This document shows, piece after piece, positions 34,600 to 47,500 of a stretch of DNA of 64,000 bases; position 1 is the first letter of the stretch, and every line of letters begins with the position of its first letter. Source of the stretch: Solea solea (taxonomy: Eukaryota; Chordata; Actinopteri; Pleuronectiformes; Soleidae); NCBI RefSeq assembly GCF_958295425.1, contig NC_081139.1, positions 16,133,888 through 16,197,887 of the forward strand, written 5' to 3'. Made by a program: the position numbers and the translations under genes. The notes beneath the pieces were generated by a model that had not been told where the DNA came from, made no database searches, and was given only the letters and a program-made list of their open reading frames with translations.

Positions 34600-36096
34600 G
34601 CCTCACTCTCTCCACCCTCACTGTGACCACTACTGAATATTCATGAAGTGTGGAGCCAGCACAAAAAAAAACTTTGATCCAGGAGGTTTACTGCTCTGAT
34701 TACTGACACAGCAGCTTACTGTGAGAACACGAGGGTTCTTTTAACACAAAAATGCAAGTTTAAAGACAAGACAATTATGTATTATCACAGTAGTCATTCA
34801 GTGGTTTCAATTTGAAGAGAGGAAGTACATATTGTACATATATTCTAAAATATTAACAACAGAAACATATTTTCTAGGGAATATTGTGTCACAGTTTCTG
34901 GGATAGTGCCGTGTAATCAGGACAATATATGGTACAGGTTATTGAGATACTGATTTATGTTATAGCTGATTTTACTAGTAAATACCTTTGGCCATAGTAT
35001 CCATAGTTCCTAATATGAATAATAAAGTGTTCATGGGAAAAAAAACCTATATGGTCAGATCTGATTTACTGTTTATGTTTTCAATGAGCCATATGGCAAA
35101 CAGATTATGGGCTTCTGTTTGTTTCTTTGTTGTTTAGGTGCAGTGTGGAAGTTGGAATAGCCTGAAATCCGTGCAGGTGACCACATGTCTTGGTGAAAGG
35201 TCACCAAATCGGGGGAAAGGTTATGTAAACCTTCCAGCACTCTGTCTGCTGCAACATGGACAATGCCACTGAGAACAATGGTCAAAGTGTTACACAGTGT
35301 CAAGCTATGCATGTACCACAAACACGCACGCAATTAGACAATATATTACACTATGAGTATAATATGTGCTCTGACTTTGCAGAACAACACTGTGAATCAC
35401 AGCATGTCCTGCAGCAGTCAGGAAAAAAAAATTTAAAAAGAGAGATGATTTTGCAGTGTATGCAATTCATTCCTCCAAAAAATGTAGGGTAAATATCGTG
35501 GAAGTGCCAATAAGAGCTGCTGCTGTTCCTGGACCTTGCGGCTCCCAGTTCTGCTCCTGAATGCAGTCTGGACAAGTAATGCTAGATTACATTATTACTG
35601 TAGAAGCTGCCTATTGAAGCAGAAAAATCATGATCTGTGTTTTGTGTCATATGACAAATTAAAGTGCCTGGTTTGCATTTATAACAACAATCTTATGGTA
35701 TTAATAATCATTATTTGAAGAACCTGAGAAAAGATTATACACTGTATATATTGATATTATTATTTTTTCATTCATATTCTGAATGCTGTTGTTCAAGCCA
35801 CATTTATTCACTTACTTCTGCAATTGTATAATCTCCTGTGTGAGCCTCCTACATTATTTTGATATTTCTTTATTTTGCACATGGTGTGGCAGTGTAACTA
35901 GGTCAGATATGGTAGATAGTTTGTTTGGTTTTAATTAATCTTATTCCTTGAAAGGAGCTTTAGAGCATTCAAAGTACAACCTTAAATCTCTGGCTGACGA
36001 TTAGCATGTGAGCTTGCAAAGAGGGTTGTCGTTGTTTTTTTAGGTTTCAGAACATTTTACTTAATGCTGCTGGAACAGTTATATATTCTGATTACA

Positions 36097-36310
36097 CACA
36101 CACACACACACACACAAAATAAAATTCCATAATTGGTGACTCCATACATGGTTGTTCAATGTTTGGTTCCCATTTGCATGTCTGTAGCTAAAATTCCACA
36201 TACCACATTCACATTCAGGTCATGGTAAAAGGCATAAAGATAAGAACAACTCTTACTTAACAACATTCAGACCATGTACACACACATGCGCACACACACA
36301 CACACACACA
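36097..36310. repeat. Two (CA)n microsatellites
   Basis: (CA)n at 36097-36117 and at 36279-36310, in the space between g0s2 and lamb3. The remainder of 34600-36690 is AT-rich and unrecognised. Confidence 0.85.
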
Positions 36311-36697
36311 GGGAGGTTTGTGCTGCCATTATTCCACACTGCATTGACCTCTATTCATTTGGACAGCCTAAACAAAGCATCATCCCCAACCTTAATCATA
36401 ACCAGTTAATGCCTAATTCTAACCTTAACCTAATCACAATTCAAATCTCAGCCCAAAACTTGACCAGTTCCTCAGAAATTAGATTCTGCCTCATTGGGAC
36501 CAGATTTTGGTCTCCATGAGCACTACTGTCCTGACAAGGCCAGTGTTTATCCCAGAAAAGGTCCTAAAGAGATAACAAATCTACCCTAGTACCCTAGTTT
36601 GAACGTAGATGAGCTGACTTTGTCCCTTGCATTTTATCATACATCATATGGAGACATTGGCTGTGGGTTGGATTGTGTCCGTCCACATGCTCAAAAG

Positions 36698-36761
36698 CAG
36701 TTAATCTCACGTACAAAACAGTTAATCTCATTTACACAAGCAGTTAATCTCACTTACAAAA
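36698..36761. repeat. Minisatellite, 21-22 bp x 3
   Basis: Three units starting cagttaatctca at 36698, 36719 and 36741, immediately left of the Tc1-derived element. Confidence 0.85.
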
Positions 36762-36782
36762 TCCATATACTTCATATACATA

Positions 36783-37331
36783 CAGTACATACATGCCAAA
36801 AAAAAAGTCGCCACCTAAAAAAAAGGGTCACATACTCGTTGGACCGCCTTTAGCTTTGATTACGGCACTCACTGTGGCATTGTTTCCATAAGCTACTGCA
36901 ATGTCACAAGATTTATTTCCGTGCAGTGTTGCATTCATTTTTCACCAAGATCTTGTATTGATGATGGGAGAGTCAGGCCACTGAGCAAAGCCTTCTCCAG
37001 CACATCCCAAAGATTCTCAATGGGGTTAAGGTCTGGACTCATGTGGCCAATCCATGTGTGAAAATGATGTCTCATGCTCCCTGAACCATTCTTTCACAAT
37101 TTGAGCCTGATGAATCCTGGAATTGTCATCTTGGAAAATGCCCATGCCATCAGGGAAGAAAAAAATGCATTGATGGAATAACCTGGTCATTCATTATATT
37201 CAGGTAGTCAGCTGACCTCATTCTTTGGGCACATAATGTTGCTGAACCTAGACCTGACCAACTGCAGCAACTCCTTACCTATGTGCTTAGTTAAATCCAG
37301 GTGGCGACTTTTCTTTTTTGACCAGGCAGTG
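36783..37331 (-). mobile_element. Tc1/mariner-derived non-autonomous element, 549 bp
   Basis: Flanked by TA (36781-36782 and 37332-37333), with ends CAGT... and ...CAGTG and inner inverted repeats aaaagtcgccacct (left) and aggtggcgactttt (right, 37300-37313). The minus strand encodes [11 protein letters not shown] followed by DVLEKALLSG, the C-terminal DDE signature of Tc1-like transposases, but most of the transposase is absent. It lies 1.1 kb upstream of the lamb3 first exon, between the g0s2 and lamb3 promoters. 37335-38400 is otherwise unrecognised. Confidence 0.85.
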
Positions 37332-38399
37332 TACTTGCATATGTCTTATCTTAAATATAAGTGAGTAGATAGACTCATTGTACTCAAAGAGCTATAAAAT
37401 TAAATTTCTGATATAAAATGAACATTGACTCCATGTGACTGTAACCAAAGGGCCAAGCCAGTGAGGAAAAACAGGAAACTCTAAGTATAACACAACTACA
37501 CGACCATCTAGAGCCGCTGAGGAACATGACAGTACTTGTCTGAAGTTGTATGCACATTAGCTCATTGTGCACATTGTGTATGTGCACTGAGTCAGAAGAC
37601 ACACCTTGGACTTACTAAGAGAGTGGAGGAAAATACCCTGTGAACTCAGCTGGCCCTCAGGCTACTATTTCCTTACACAGTGGATTATCAGTAGATCTTG
37701 GCTGAGCACACACCTGATAAACCATACTCACTGCCTACAGGGCATGTATTCTGTCTGGGGATGAGTGTGTTTGTTTGTGTCATGGAAATGACAAGGGGTT
37801 GTGTTTTTATGCAGACGTCCCATTCTATTTTACTTTATGACTTTATTTACTCTATACCACATTTTATTCAAGTGGTACAACTCAAAGTGTTTCACTGAGA
37901 AGTTACGCATTGTAGTTTTAAATTTAAATAATTTAGTAAAGGCAATTTCTATTTGATTATAAATCAACCAAGCTTATTAGGATACATCCTCAGATACAAT
38001 GATGAGAAGGAATTTTTCCATCCATCTGTTTTCTACCACTTTATCCTCCACATGAGGGTCGCAGGTCCATGGAGCCAATCCCAGCTAACACTGGGTTAAA
38101 GGTGGGGTACATCTTGGACATGTCACGAGTGAGAATGAATCCTAAAAAAAAAGGACCACAAGGACCAACAAGAAATAAAATATATAAACAATTGATTATA
38201 CATATAATATATATACTTTAATAAGTTATTACATCTAATTGAGTCTTTGTTTCCATGGGTTCATGGCTCTTTGGTGTCTTTGTGTTAAACCATGACTGTG
38301 TCTCCAGCTGCCTGTGTGTCTGTATGTGTGTGTGTTGATTCATAGAGTGAAGGGTGGGGTAGTGAAGGGTGTGACTCTGACACACACTGTATCACACAC

Positions 38400-38488
38400 T
38401 GTGCAGGTGAGACAGTGTTCATAAATGAGCAACCAGACGCCAACACACACCTAATCATAGCACAAAGTGATAGAGAAGCGGCTGCCGG
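38400..38488 (+). other. lamb3: Probable non-coding first exon of lamb3
   Basis: A strong donor CCGG|GTGAGT begins at 38489, and a good acceptor (tttttctctcacag) ends at 38585, just 12 bp before the lamb3 ATG. A 97-bp intron in the 5' UTR is the simplest reading. The left edge at 38400 is a guess; no clear TATA box was found. Confidence 0.45.
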
Positions 38489-38597
38489 GTGAGTCTCACC
38501 GTCACACTTACCGTCAAGTGGCTTTGCTCCTGTTGCTGTGTGCTGACCTCACCTGATGTTCTGCTTTGTTGTTTTTCTCTCACAGGAGGAACACAAC

Positions 38598-41500
38598 ATG
38601 CGGATACTTTTTCTTGTAGCTGGTAAGATTTACAGTCTTTCACTTTTTCAATTCAATATGTAAATTGTGTCTCTGTAAGTTTGCCTTGCAGCTTTTTTTT
38701 ATTTGCACCACATGTATGAGCGCTTTAAAAAAGGTAAAACGTTTTTGAGTCGAGAGAAAGCATGTTTTTCATTCTGCAGCACCCAGTTAAACGGTTCACC
38801 TTTCTAGCCGGGAGGAGGAAGTAATATGAAGCTGCTGCAAGTGATTGGCTGGAATGAGAACTTGCATACCCTGGTCAAGATGGCACATGTTTAAAAAGCT
38901 CTCTGTGTCTGTTTCAAAGGCTCATAACCAGAACTTTATCTAATATACTCTCAAATACTTTATAAAATGAAACTAAATACAGCTTGTTGAAATAGAAACT
39001 GAATCCAAAAACTGCTTGTCAGTGCCAATCATTCATCAATCAAACCATTATGTTTTAATCCAAAGCACAAGAAAGTATTATTTTTGATGAATGCAGCTAT
39101 TGCTTTTGCAGTGAGAACACTGTGCCACAGAACTGTACATACTTTATCTATGTGGTTAAGTTTGTGTACTGTCACAGTATAATATAATATAATCGTGTTA
39201 GTGTTAAGTCACCAACTGATGGACATCACATTATAACACTATATAGTACAACCTTTATTTTATTATAACTAACAAATACAGCTGCAATAGTGAGAAATCA
39301 CAAGATATGTGGCACCAGTTGGCTTCTTTGGTACAGATGTTACCACATAAAGTCACTTCTGACCTAATTTGTGACCTAACCTCTGTCTTTGCTCAACATG
39401 TCCATTAAAGACAAGAGGTGAATGTGGCAGAAATAAACATACTTGTTCCTGACAGGCCTCGCTACCACGTAAACCAACTATTTACTTACTGCTCTTGCCT
39501 TGTTAATAACACCTGGTGTTTGGGTGCTAACAACCACCATTTTTCATGAATGTTTATCACGTTTTTCATGTATTTATTGTGTGTTTAATGTCAACATAAT
39601 CGACCTTTAGAAAAACAAATTACGGCTGAAAGTTTAGCATATCACAGACTTAATTTAGCATTTGAAATCACTTCATTACTGGAACGTTCTTCGCTCATTA
39701 GGGTCTGTCATTGAGAACGCAGCAGACCTTATGGATCATTGTTCGGGATCAGTCCATTCTTTTACAAAATATCGATTCCGCCTTAGTCGTTCTTCAGAAT
39801 TGACTGAGAACTGTCACATAAATGTTATGAATTATTGAGAAATGTCATATACTGTAGTTATATTACATTGTAATATTGCAACTTGTGTCCTCCTTACAGC
39901 CTTAGCTGCATTATCACAGGCCCAAACTGACTGCTCACGGGGAGCTTGCTACCCACCCAGCAGCGACCTGCTCCTGGGCAGATCTCACAAGCTCCATGCC
40001 ACTTCTACCTGCGGCCTCACCGGCTCCGAGGTCTACTGCACTCCATATCATCTGGTAAGAGCTATATTTAAAGGTCATTTAATTTCTCTGCATCTCCAAT
40101 TGGCACTGTATTTGTGTACAGTTAAATGTGAGGCCTCATTAGTCTAAATGAGTAACAGAGATAAAAAAAAAAAAAAAAGAAGTTGCTTCAATGTGAAATG
40201 ATTTCATTAAAGTTGATAGCAGTCCCAGTTGTGTTCAGCCGGGTCGCGCTGGGGTCTCCACAGGGGTTTTGCACAGCCAGAAGATGAGTGATGTGGAGGT
40301 CATGGTTAACAGACAGACAGACAGACTGTGGTGGTTTTGGCTGCTTCCTGTCCATTTGTGAAACAGTCTGGATTCAGAGCCAGATCTCTATGTGGCAACT
40401 GTACTCTTTGACCGATGTCTGAATCAGCACTGCTGCCTCAGCACAAACCTTTCATGATGATTTTGAAATACGGGCTTGAATTGTCCACAGAGCATTTGGC
40501 TTTCAGTAAGCAAGAGTCAGGCCTGTGCAATTATTTGCTCATAAAGAGAGAAAAGCGAGATGATTTTCTTTTTCTTAGATAAAGAGGTTGAACAAGGTCA
40601 ACCGAGATGAATCCTTACCATTTGTTACAAAGTTACAAGACTGTAACTAAGAGTAAAGAAAGTTGTCATCCCGTTCCAAATACTTCCAGGTAACGTCCTC
40701 TATAATTTGTGTTGCAGTATGTTGTGTTTTGTGTCTTACAGTGTTTACAGCATGGTAGGAAGAAAGTCATGGGTGTTCTGTGGTATATAATTACCATAAT
40801 GCTAAGCCAAACCATCCCACCTGATTCGACACGGTTTTTATAGTTATGGTACACATTTCCATGCTCCACAAATTAGAAACGTTGACAGTCAACCTGAGGT
40901 TAGTGTAAACTACTAAACTACTGTTTGTAAAAATGGACGTAGTTTGTTAGCCTCAAGATTTGCTATTTGACCGGTAGTTTTTGCAACTGGAAATTTACGG
41001 ATATCATCTACAACCAGGCATCAATACCATCAAGGTAGATAGGACGATGCCAGCTGTCAATCACTCTGCAGTCCATTCAAATGTGCAGTGCATTATCATT
41101 TATTTTCCTGTAAATGGAAACATGATTTACAAATATATGTGGCTTCTACAAGAGCTTGAAGCATAAATTCACAGTCTCGTAGCTTGTGGTGAGTCAACGT
41201 AGATGTTTGGTATGGAATGAGATGTGTTCCTCTGCACTGCTACACTCTATTTGACTAAACTTTCCAAAAGTATATGCAATGGCAAGTCAAAGGGTGTAGC
41301 TTAATTCTTCTAAAATTTATTTCAGCGATTATGTTACAGTTTAATCCTCAGTAAAAATCCCGTAAACCCAGCCTATAGCAGACACTGAAAAACAGAAGAT
41401 ATTGTTTGTATTGATGTTACATAGTCTTCATACCACAGTGAATGTGCTCAGTGTTGACATTTGCCTCAGGGAAAGGATACTTGTGCTAGGTGTGGACTTT

Positions 41501-44500
41501 TTCCTTTTTTTTATGTGCACCACTCCTTGTCCAGACAGGGAGAGGCTGTATCCCGACACTGACACATAGAAATTCATACACGTATTTATGACTGGTGCAA
41601 TCAAAAGTGTAGAAAGTGTTGGTGATGTTTCATCACAGTACTGCCATAACTTAGTTGAATAATAACTGACTTGATTAAAAGTGAAGCGTCTGGAACAGAA
41701 ATTGACACATTCTATTGATGTGAGAATCATGACGATTATTGGATTTTTGGTGGCACTTCATATTACAGTTCATTAATAACACGTTAACAATATGTTATCA
41801 TATATTATTTTTGTATCTATATTCAAACTTGTGCCATTGCATTCTTTAAAATCATATATGATGGCGATAGGGTTGGAAGAACGTGTCGTCCTCTAACCAA
41901 AGACATTTAACCCCAGATTACTCCTGGTGTTTGTGACCAGAGCCGTTCCAAGGCACAAGCGAGCTAAGGGGCCCCCAGAGCATTATTTTATTTAATCGCG
42001 CTTATAAGACAATAATTTTTTACATAGTTTTTAGACAAAAGTTGCACTTATTTGTGAATCTACCCGGCTGACTACATTACATTACATGTCATCTAGCCGA
42101 CACTTTTATCCAAAGCGACTTACAATGGAACATGGACTTACAATCAGTCAGGGGTGGGATCGAACTAGCGACCATGAAGTCTTTTCGCATACAGGGTACC
42201 GGTCTTAACCACTGAGCCACTCCACCACCTGAGCCATGTTTTTTTTAGTTATTTAGTTCAAGTTAAGTTATTATACTTTCTTTGTAGTTTTTACTTAATT
42301 ATTTAATGATAATATAATAATTTAGTTTATGTTGTTGTAGCCCTTTAATTGTTGTTGTTGCATTAAAAAAAAAAAATCAAAACTAGTTATTAAGTCATTA
42401 TCATTGTTACAATTAATGCATTGCAATCTATTGTATTATTTTGTTACTTTTTATGAGGCCGACACCATATTCACCTCTTAGTCTTTATTTGTCCACACTG
42501 GCACACAATCAGTCTATATTGGAAACTGATATCTGCAACAGACAGCAATAATTCTGTTTGTTTATTCATGTGCGCCTGTGCTCATGAAGTGTTCACAGTC
42601 AACGTTAGTTAAAATGTAACCCGAACCTCCTCAGTGCCACTGAACATGCACACACACTGTTACACTGTAATTAAGCCAACTTTTTTTCATAATGGACTTT
42701 GCACTCTCACTGACTGTCAAAATACACATTCATCTGATAAAGACTCCTGGAAATGATTGTGTTTGAGGTGACACCACAGGGCTTTGAACCTACATGTTTC
42801 CAAGTTAAGAAGAATGTACCTAACGTGCTTTACTCAGGTTACAATGTGTACTGTTTTGACACACATTCAAGCTTCATGTATTAACACTGAACGGAGCTCA
42901 GTACTAGTTAGCCTTTACGTGTAAGTTATCCATTAATCTAGACAATAAATGTGTTCAAATTTAACATTTAACATTTAGTAACAATTTTGTTCACCCATTT
43001 TCATTTCAACACCTTTGGACAACTTTGCATGCATAAATTAGTTTTAAATATAACATGTAGTAGCCCAGTGATTATTCTTATTATTATTATAAGAAGAACA
43101 AGAAGAAGAACAAGAACAGCAATTCATTTATAACAACATGATTTTTCCTGTGTCCCCTCAGTTAAAAAAAAAAAAACATTCAGTGACCCGAGACACGTAG
43201 CCGAGGGCCAAAAACCTTGTTATTGAACTTTTCTCTACAGGGAATGCAGCCATGATTTGCGTGCCACAGTGCCAGCCACGTGCAGGTGGGCAGCCACTAA
43301 ATACTGCTGACTTGACTGGTGGAAGCTCTCAGTCATTAGAGGAGAATTGTCCTTGTACATACATTCATAAACATTTAACATTGTAACTTTGATGCAATGG
43401 GTTTGTGTGCACATGTATATGCAGGCGTCACACTTCTTCAAATCAGATTCTATCAACATTACACCAAATATCTATTATCACTACTATGCATTGGGTTAGG
43501 GCTTCTATACATGTCTGTGTGTTGTCACCATCGACTGTGTGAGTGCCTTGCAATTTTATACATTTTTGATATTAAATATTGCAAAAGGTGGATGCAAGTG
43601 CAGGACACAATACACAGGAAGGGTTCAGACAAAACAGTTTGATCCACGGGAAGGCAATCACACAAGGCAAAGGTTTCCAAAACCCTGGCTCTTTAAAGCA
43701 GAATCTAACCAAAGTCATACACACTGGAGAAAACATAAGAAGGATTGATAGAAAGCTTGCAAGTTGCAGACAAGAACATTTGGCAGGGAGAGACAGAGGG
43801 GATAATGAGGAACAGGTGGAACTGATTGGGGAGTGGCACGCCATCACTGTGCAGGGAGAGGATCTGAACACAGGTGACAGTCATTGACAAATTAGAACAA
43901 CAGGAAGTAAAGCTAACTGAAATGAGTGAAGCACAAAAGGAACAAAAGGAATATGCAAGAGGAAGCGCTACAACATAGGACTGCAAACCAGAAATAGAAA
44001 GGCAAAAAACACAATGCAAGACAAAAAAAAACCCTTTCGATAACTTTTTGCCTTTGATGTTGGTATGACAAACGCACTCAGACTCGTTTCCGAAGCTTGC
44101 AAATCACCAAGATGGGGCGCTATAGAGCCCTGGTGCTAGGCACAAGTCCGAGCACTATGACAAAATTATATATTTTCGCCACACCTGACCTCCATGCCAA
44201 GTTTCCAGAGTTTTCATGCATGTTAACCCCCTCAAAAATGACCGTTTCGGCCCCTGGTGTTCATGCTCGGGCCCTTATAATTAATAATAATCAAAAGGCC
44301 GATTAAGAATAATCAAAGCCAAAATGAAAAACCTCTGTAAAATAAAGCCTTTTCTTAAAGCACACATAAAAGGCTTATTTTGCCAAATTATTTGAGGTTT
44401 TTTAAGATACACTTATACAAACTTAATTCTAAGTGTTAATTAATTCATTTCTACCAAGAAACCCTCTTACATATTGCACACTGGACCTTTAAAGTGGCTT

Positions 44501-47500
44501 GATTAAAGACAGGACAATAATACAGTGAAGTGTTTTATGAAATTGAGTGACAGATCTGTCATTCTATCTGACAAAAGTTTAAACTGTGTGTGTAAGGTGT
44601 CACATACTCTGTCCACATCTCACTTTATTGGGGCAAAGTGCATGCTATGTATTCAACAGGTCAGTCCAAACACCCATTAGGATCACCAGGGACATTGATT
44701 TTGTGTCCCTCTGTCCACTGTGTGACCTGCTCAGTGACACAGCAGCTTATCTACAGATCATATCAGGTCTCAGGTCCAGGTCTCAGGTCCAGGTTCAGGA
44801 CAAACACCTAACTCTGAGATATTTCCAAATAATAATGCAATAGTGCTGGAAAAAGTCCATTATTGCTGCTAATGTGTTTGTGTTCTGTTGTTTTTAGGGG
44901 AGGATGAAGTGTTGTCCATGTGACTCCAGGAACCCAAACGGTCCTCTGGCCCACACTCTCCAGGAAGTCCTGTCCTCCTCTGAACCAGACAGATGGTGGC
45001 AGTCCAGGAAAGGTGGGTGTGAAAGAGAGAGAGTTTAAAACTATCATTTATTGAAACAAAAAATCATCTACTTTTTTTGTATCTGTAACAAACAAAAGGA
45101 ACAACAAAAATGCACAAACAAAGTCAAATACATTTAATCACTAATTAAAACTATAGTGCATAACTTTTAAATGTACAAATATCTGTCGTTCTCCGTATAG
45201 CAGTGTTTCAATCTCATGTAGCCTGCTGCACACAGGAAGTGATTTGTTTCCTGTCAAGGCAGACAGAGGCAACAGCAACGTTGCACGTTGTCTGAAAACA
45301 CAAAGAAGTTCTTATGAAAAGCTGCAGAGGTGAATTATACTACTACTAGTTTGACAGGATAAACACTGAATACACCCAAATGCTCCGATAGGATAGTCAC
45401 GTCTGATAGTATTGCTTGACAGAGCCCGTTTTCACATGAAAGACGCAGCATACAAATACATCTCGTATAGCAGAATGATAATATCAGCAACAAGAAAAGC
45501 TTGAAATAAATATATCTATAAAACTTATTTCATAATCGTTCAAGACATTTAAATTCCCTACACATTCTGAAAACCTCCTATATGCTTCTCATTTTATATA
45601 CATTTTTTTCAACTCAAAGGTCTGCCTGTAAACGTGTGTTCATCAAATATAAAAATGAATTATTCCGTGAATCCGATGGTAAATGCTGTTCTGCTTGTGT
45701 GTCCTGCAGAGGTCAGCCCTGTCAGCCTGCAGCTGGACCTTGACAACCTGTTCCAGCTCGACAACCTGATACTTAGCTTCAAGGTATGAAAGACTCACTG
45801 TTTAAAGGGTGCCTGGTTAAAGTGGATGGTGGAGGTTCATCAGATTGCTGTAGAACAGGGTTTCTCAATCCTGCCCTGCATGTTTTAGACATTTCCCTGC
45901 TCCGACACACCATTGAGAAGCCCTGCTGTAGAAACATGGTGAAGCAAGATGGTGGCCCCTGTAAAGCAAGGCCTTTGCCTAAAGTACATATAAAAGACTT
46001 ATTCCAAGGCTATGAAAACCAAACAGTTTTTGTGTAAAAGTGTACCATGTACCATATGATCATATAGTAACCTGATTCATCTTTTGTCTTACTGTGAAAC
46101 AGTCAACTATAATAATATGAATCTTGATTTATACTATGTCCTTTCTTCTTCCTTTTTCTTTACAGGGTCCCCGGCCCAGTGCCATGGTTATAGAGCGGAC
46201 TCTAGATAATGGCAAGACATGGAAGCCCGCCCTTTACTTAGCTACTGACTGTCAGGAGACTTTCCCTGATGTCCCCACAGCAACACCTCTCACCCTGGAT
46301 GAGACGTATTGCCACACACTGACCCCTACTGGAGAAAACCCCTACCAAGACCACACAGTGAGAACAAAGCTTTAAGTCTTTAGATCTTTTATTTTTAGTT
46401 TTGCCCCAAACGTTCATTCCCCGGCTTTAAAGACAAAGCCATAGTCATACAAATAGCAGCCAGCAGGCTCACACACACCATTGAGATTATTTGTGAAATA
46501 GGAGCAAATCTTCCACAGCTGCTGTGTACAGAATTTAAAAAAATGCTTTTTTTTCTCCTTTCCTCCAGATTGAGTTCAGTCCTTTGCGTCAGTATGCTTA
46601 CGTTCCAGCTCCCAAAAACCAAAAAATTGAAGGTAACTGTTTCTGTCTCTTTATGGCTCAGAGTGAATTTGGTTAAAGGTGATTGTCTGCTGACTGTCAG
46701 TGTCTCGTTCACAGATGTCGCTGGGTTAACGGGGCTGAGGGTGAAACTGGCCGAGCTGGGGGATGTCCCACGTCAACCAGGCAGAGCTCTCAGTAGGTTT
46801 TTTGCCCTGAAGGAGATGAGGGTGATGGGCAGCTGTATGTGCCATGGACATGCCAATCGGTGCCTGCCAGATACCGCCGACGACCCACAGTCCAATACCA
46901 TACAAGTATGTACTGTATACTCAGCTGTGGAGTAGCATGAAAGCACTTTTTGTATTTATTAGCTAGTGCTTTCTTCCTGCTTTCTCCATTTTGTACCAAA
47001 CTGGGTTATACAGTATGGATATTCTTTCATTGTTTTTGGTGTGAGCTGTAATTGAGATCTGAGTGAATTGATGTGCATGTCTTTGGTACCAGTTGACAGC
47101 ATCATTAAGTCAGTTCTTCATGAACCCTTCTCCTGTGCGTTCTTTGCAGGTGAATCCTCAGTGTGACTGCCAGCATAACACAGCAGGAATGAACTGTGAG
47201 CGCTGTGATGATCTCTACAAAGATCTGCCCTGGAGACCTGCAGAGGAGGGCAACACTCATGCCTGCAAACGTAAGACATCAGCTAAAGGGCAAATCACAG
47301 ACAGACCAGCAACTACTACTGAGTGTTAAACTACAGGTGTTAAAATCTGTCAGCCCACCAAAACGTAACCAAAACAAAGTTTGGTGCAAGACACAAAGTG
47401 CTGGTAGTCTGACATAGCCGAAAATATGCACAATAAAGAAAATGAAATAGCTGTTTTCATTATAAAATACAAACACTCAAAGCACTTGAGTGACAATCGA

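Noticed and set aside
43572..44019. Overlapping 99-104 aa open frames on both strands
   Set aside because: Purine-rich interspersed repeat in lamb3 intron 2; no homology and no exon borders.
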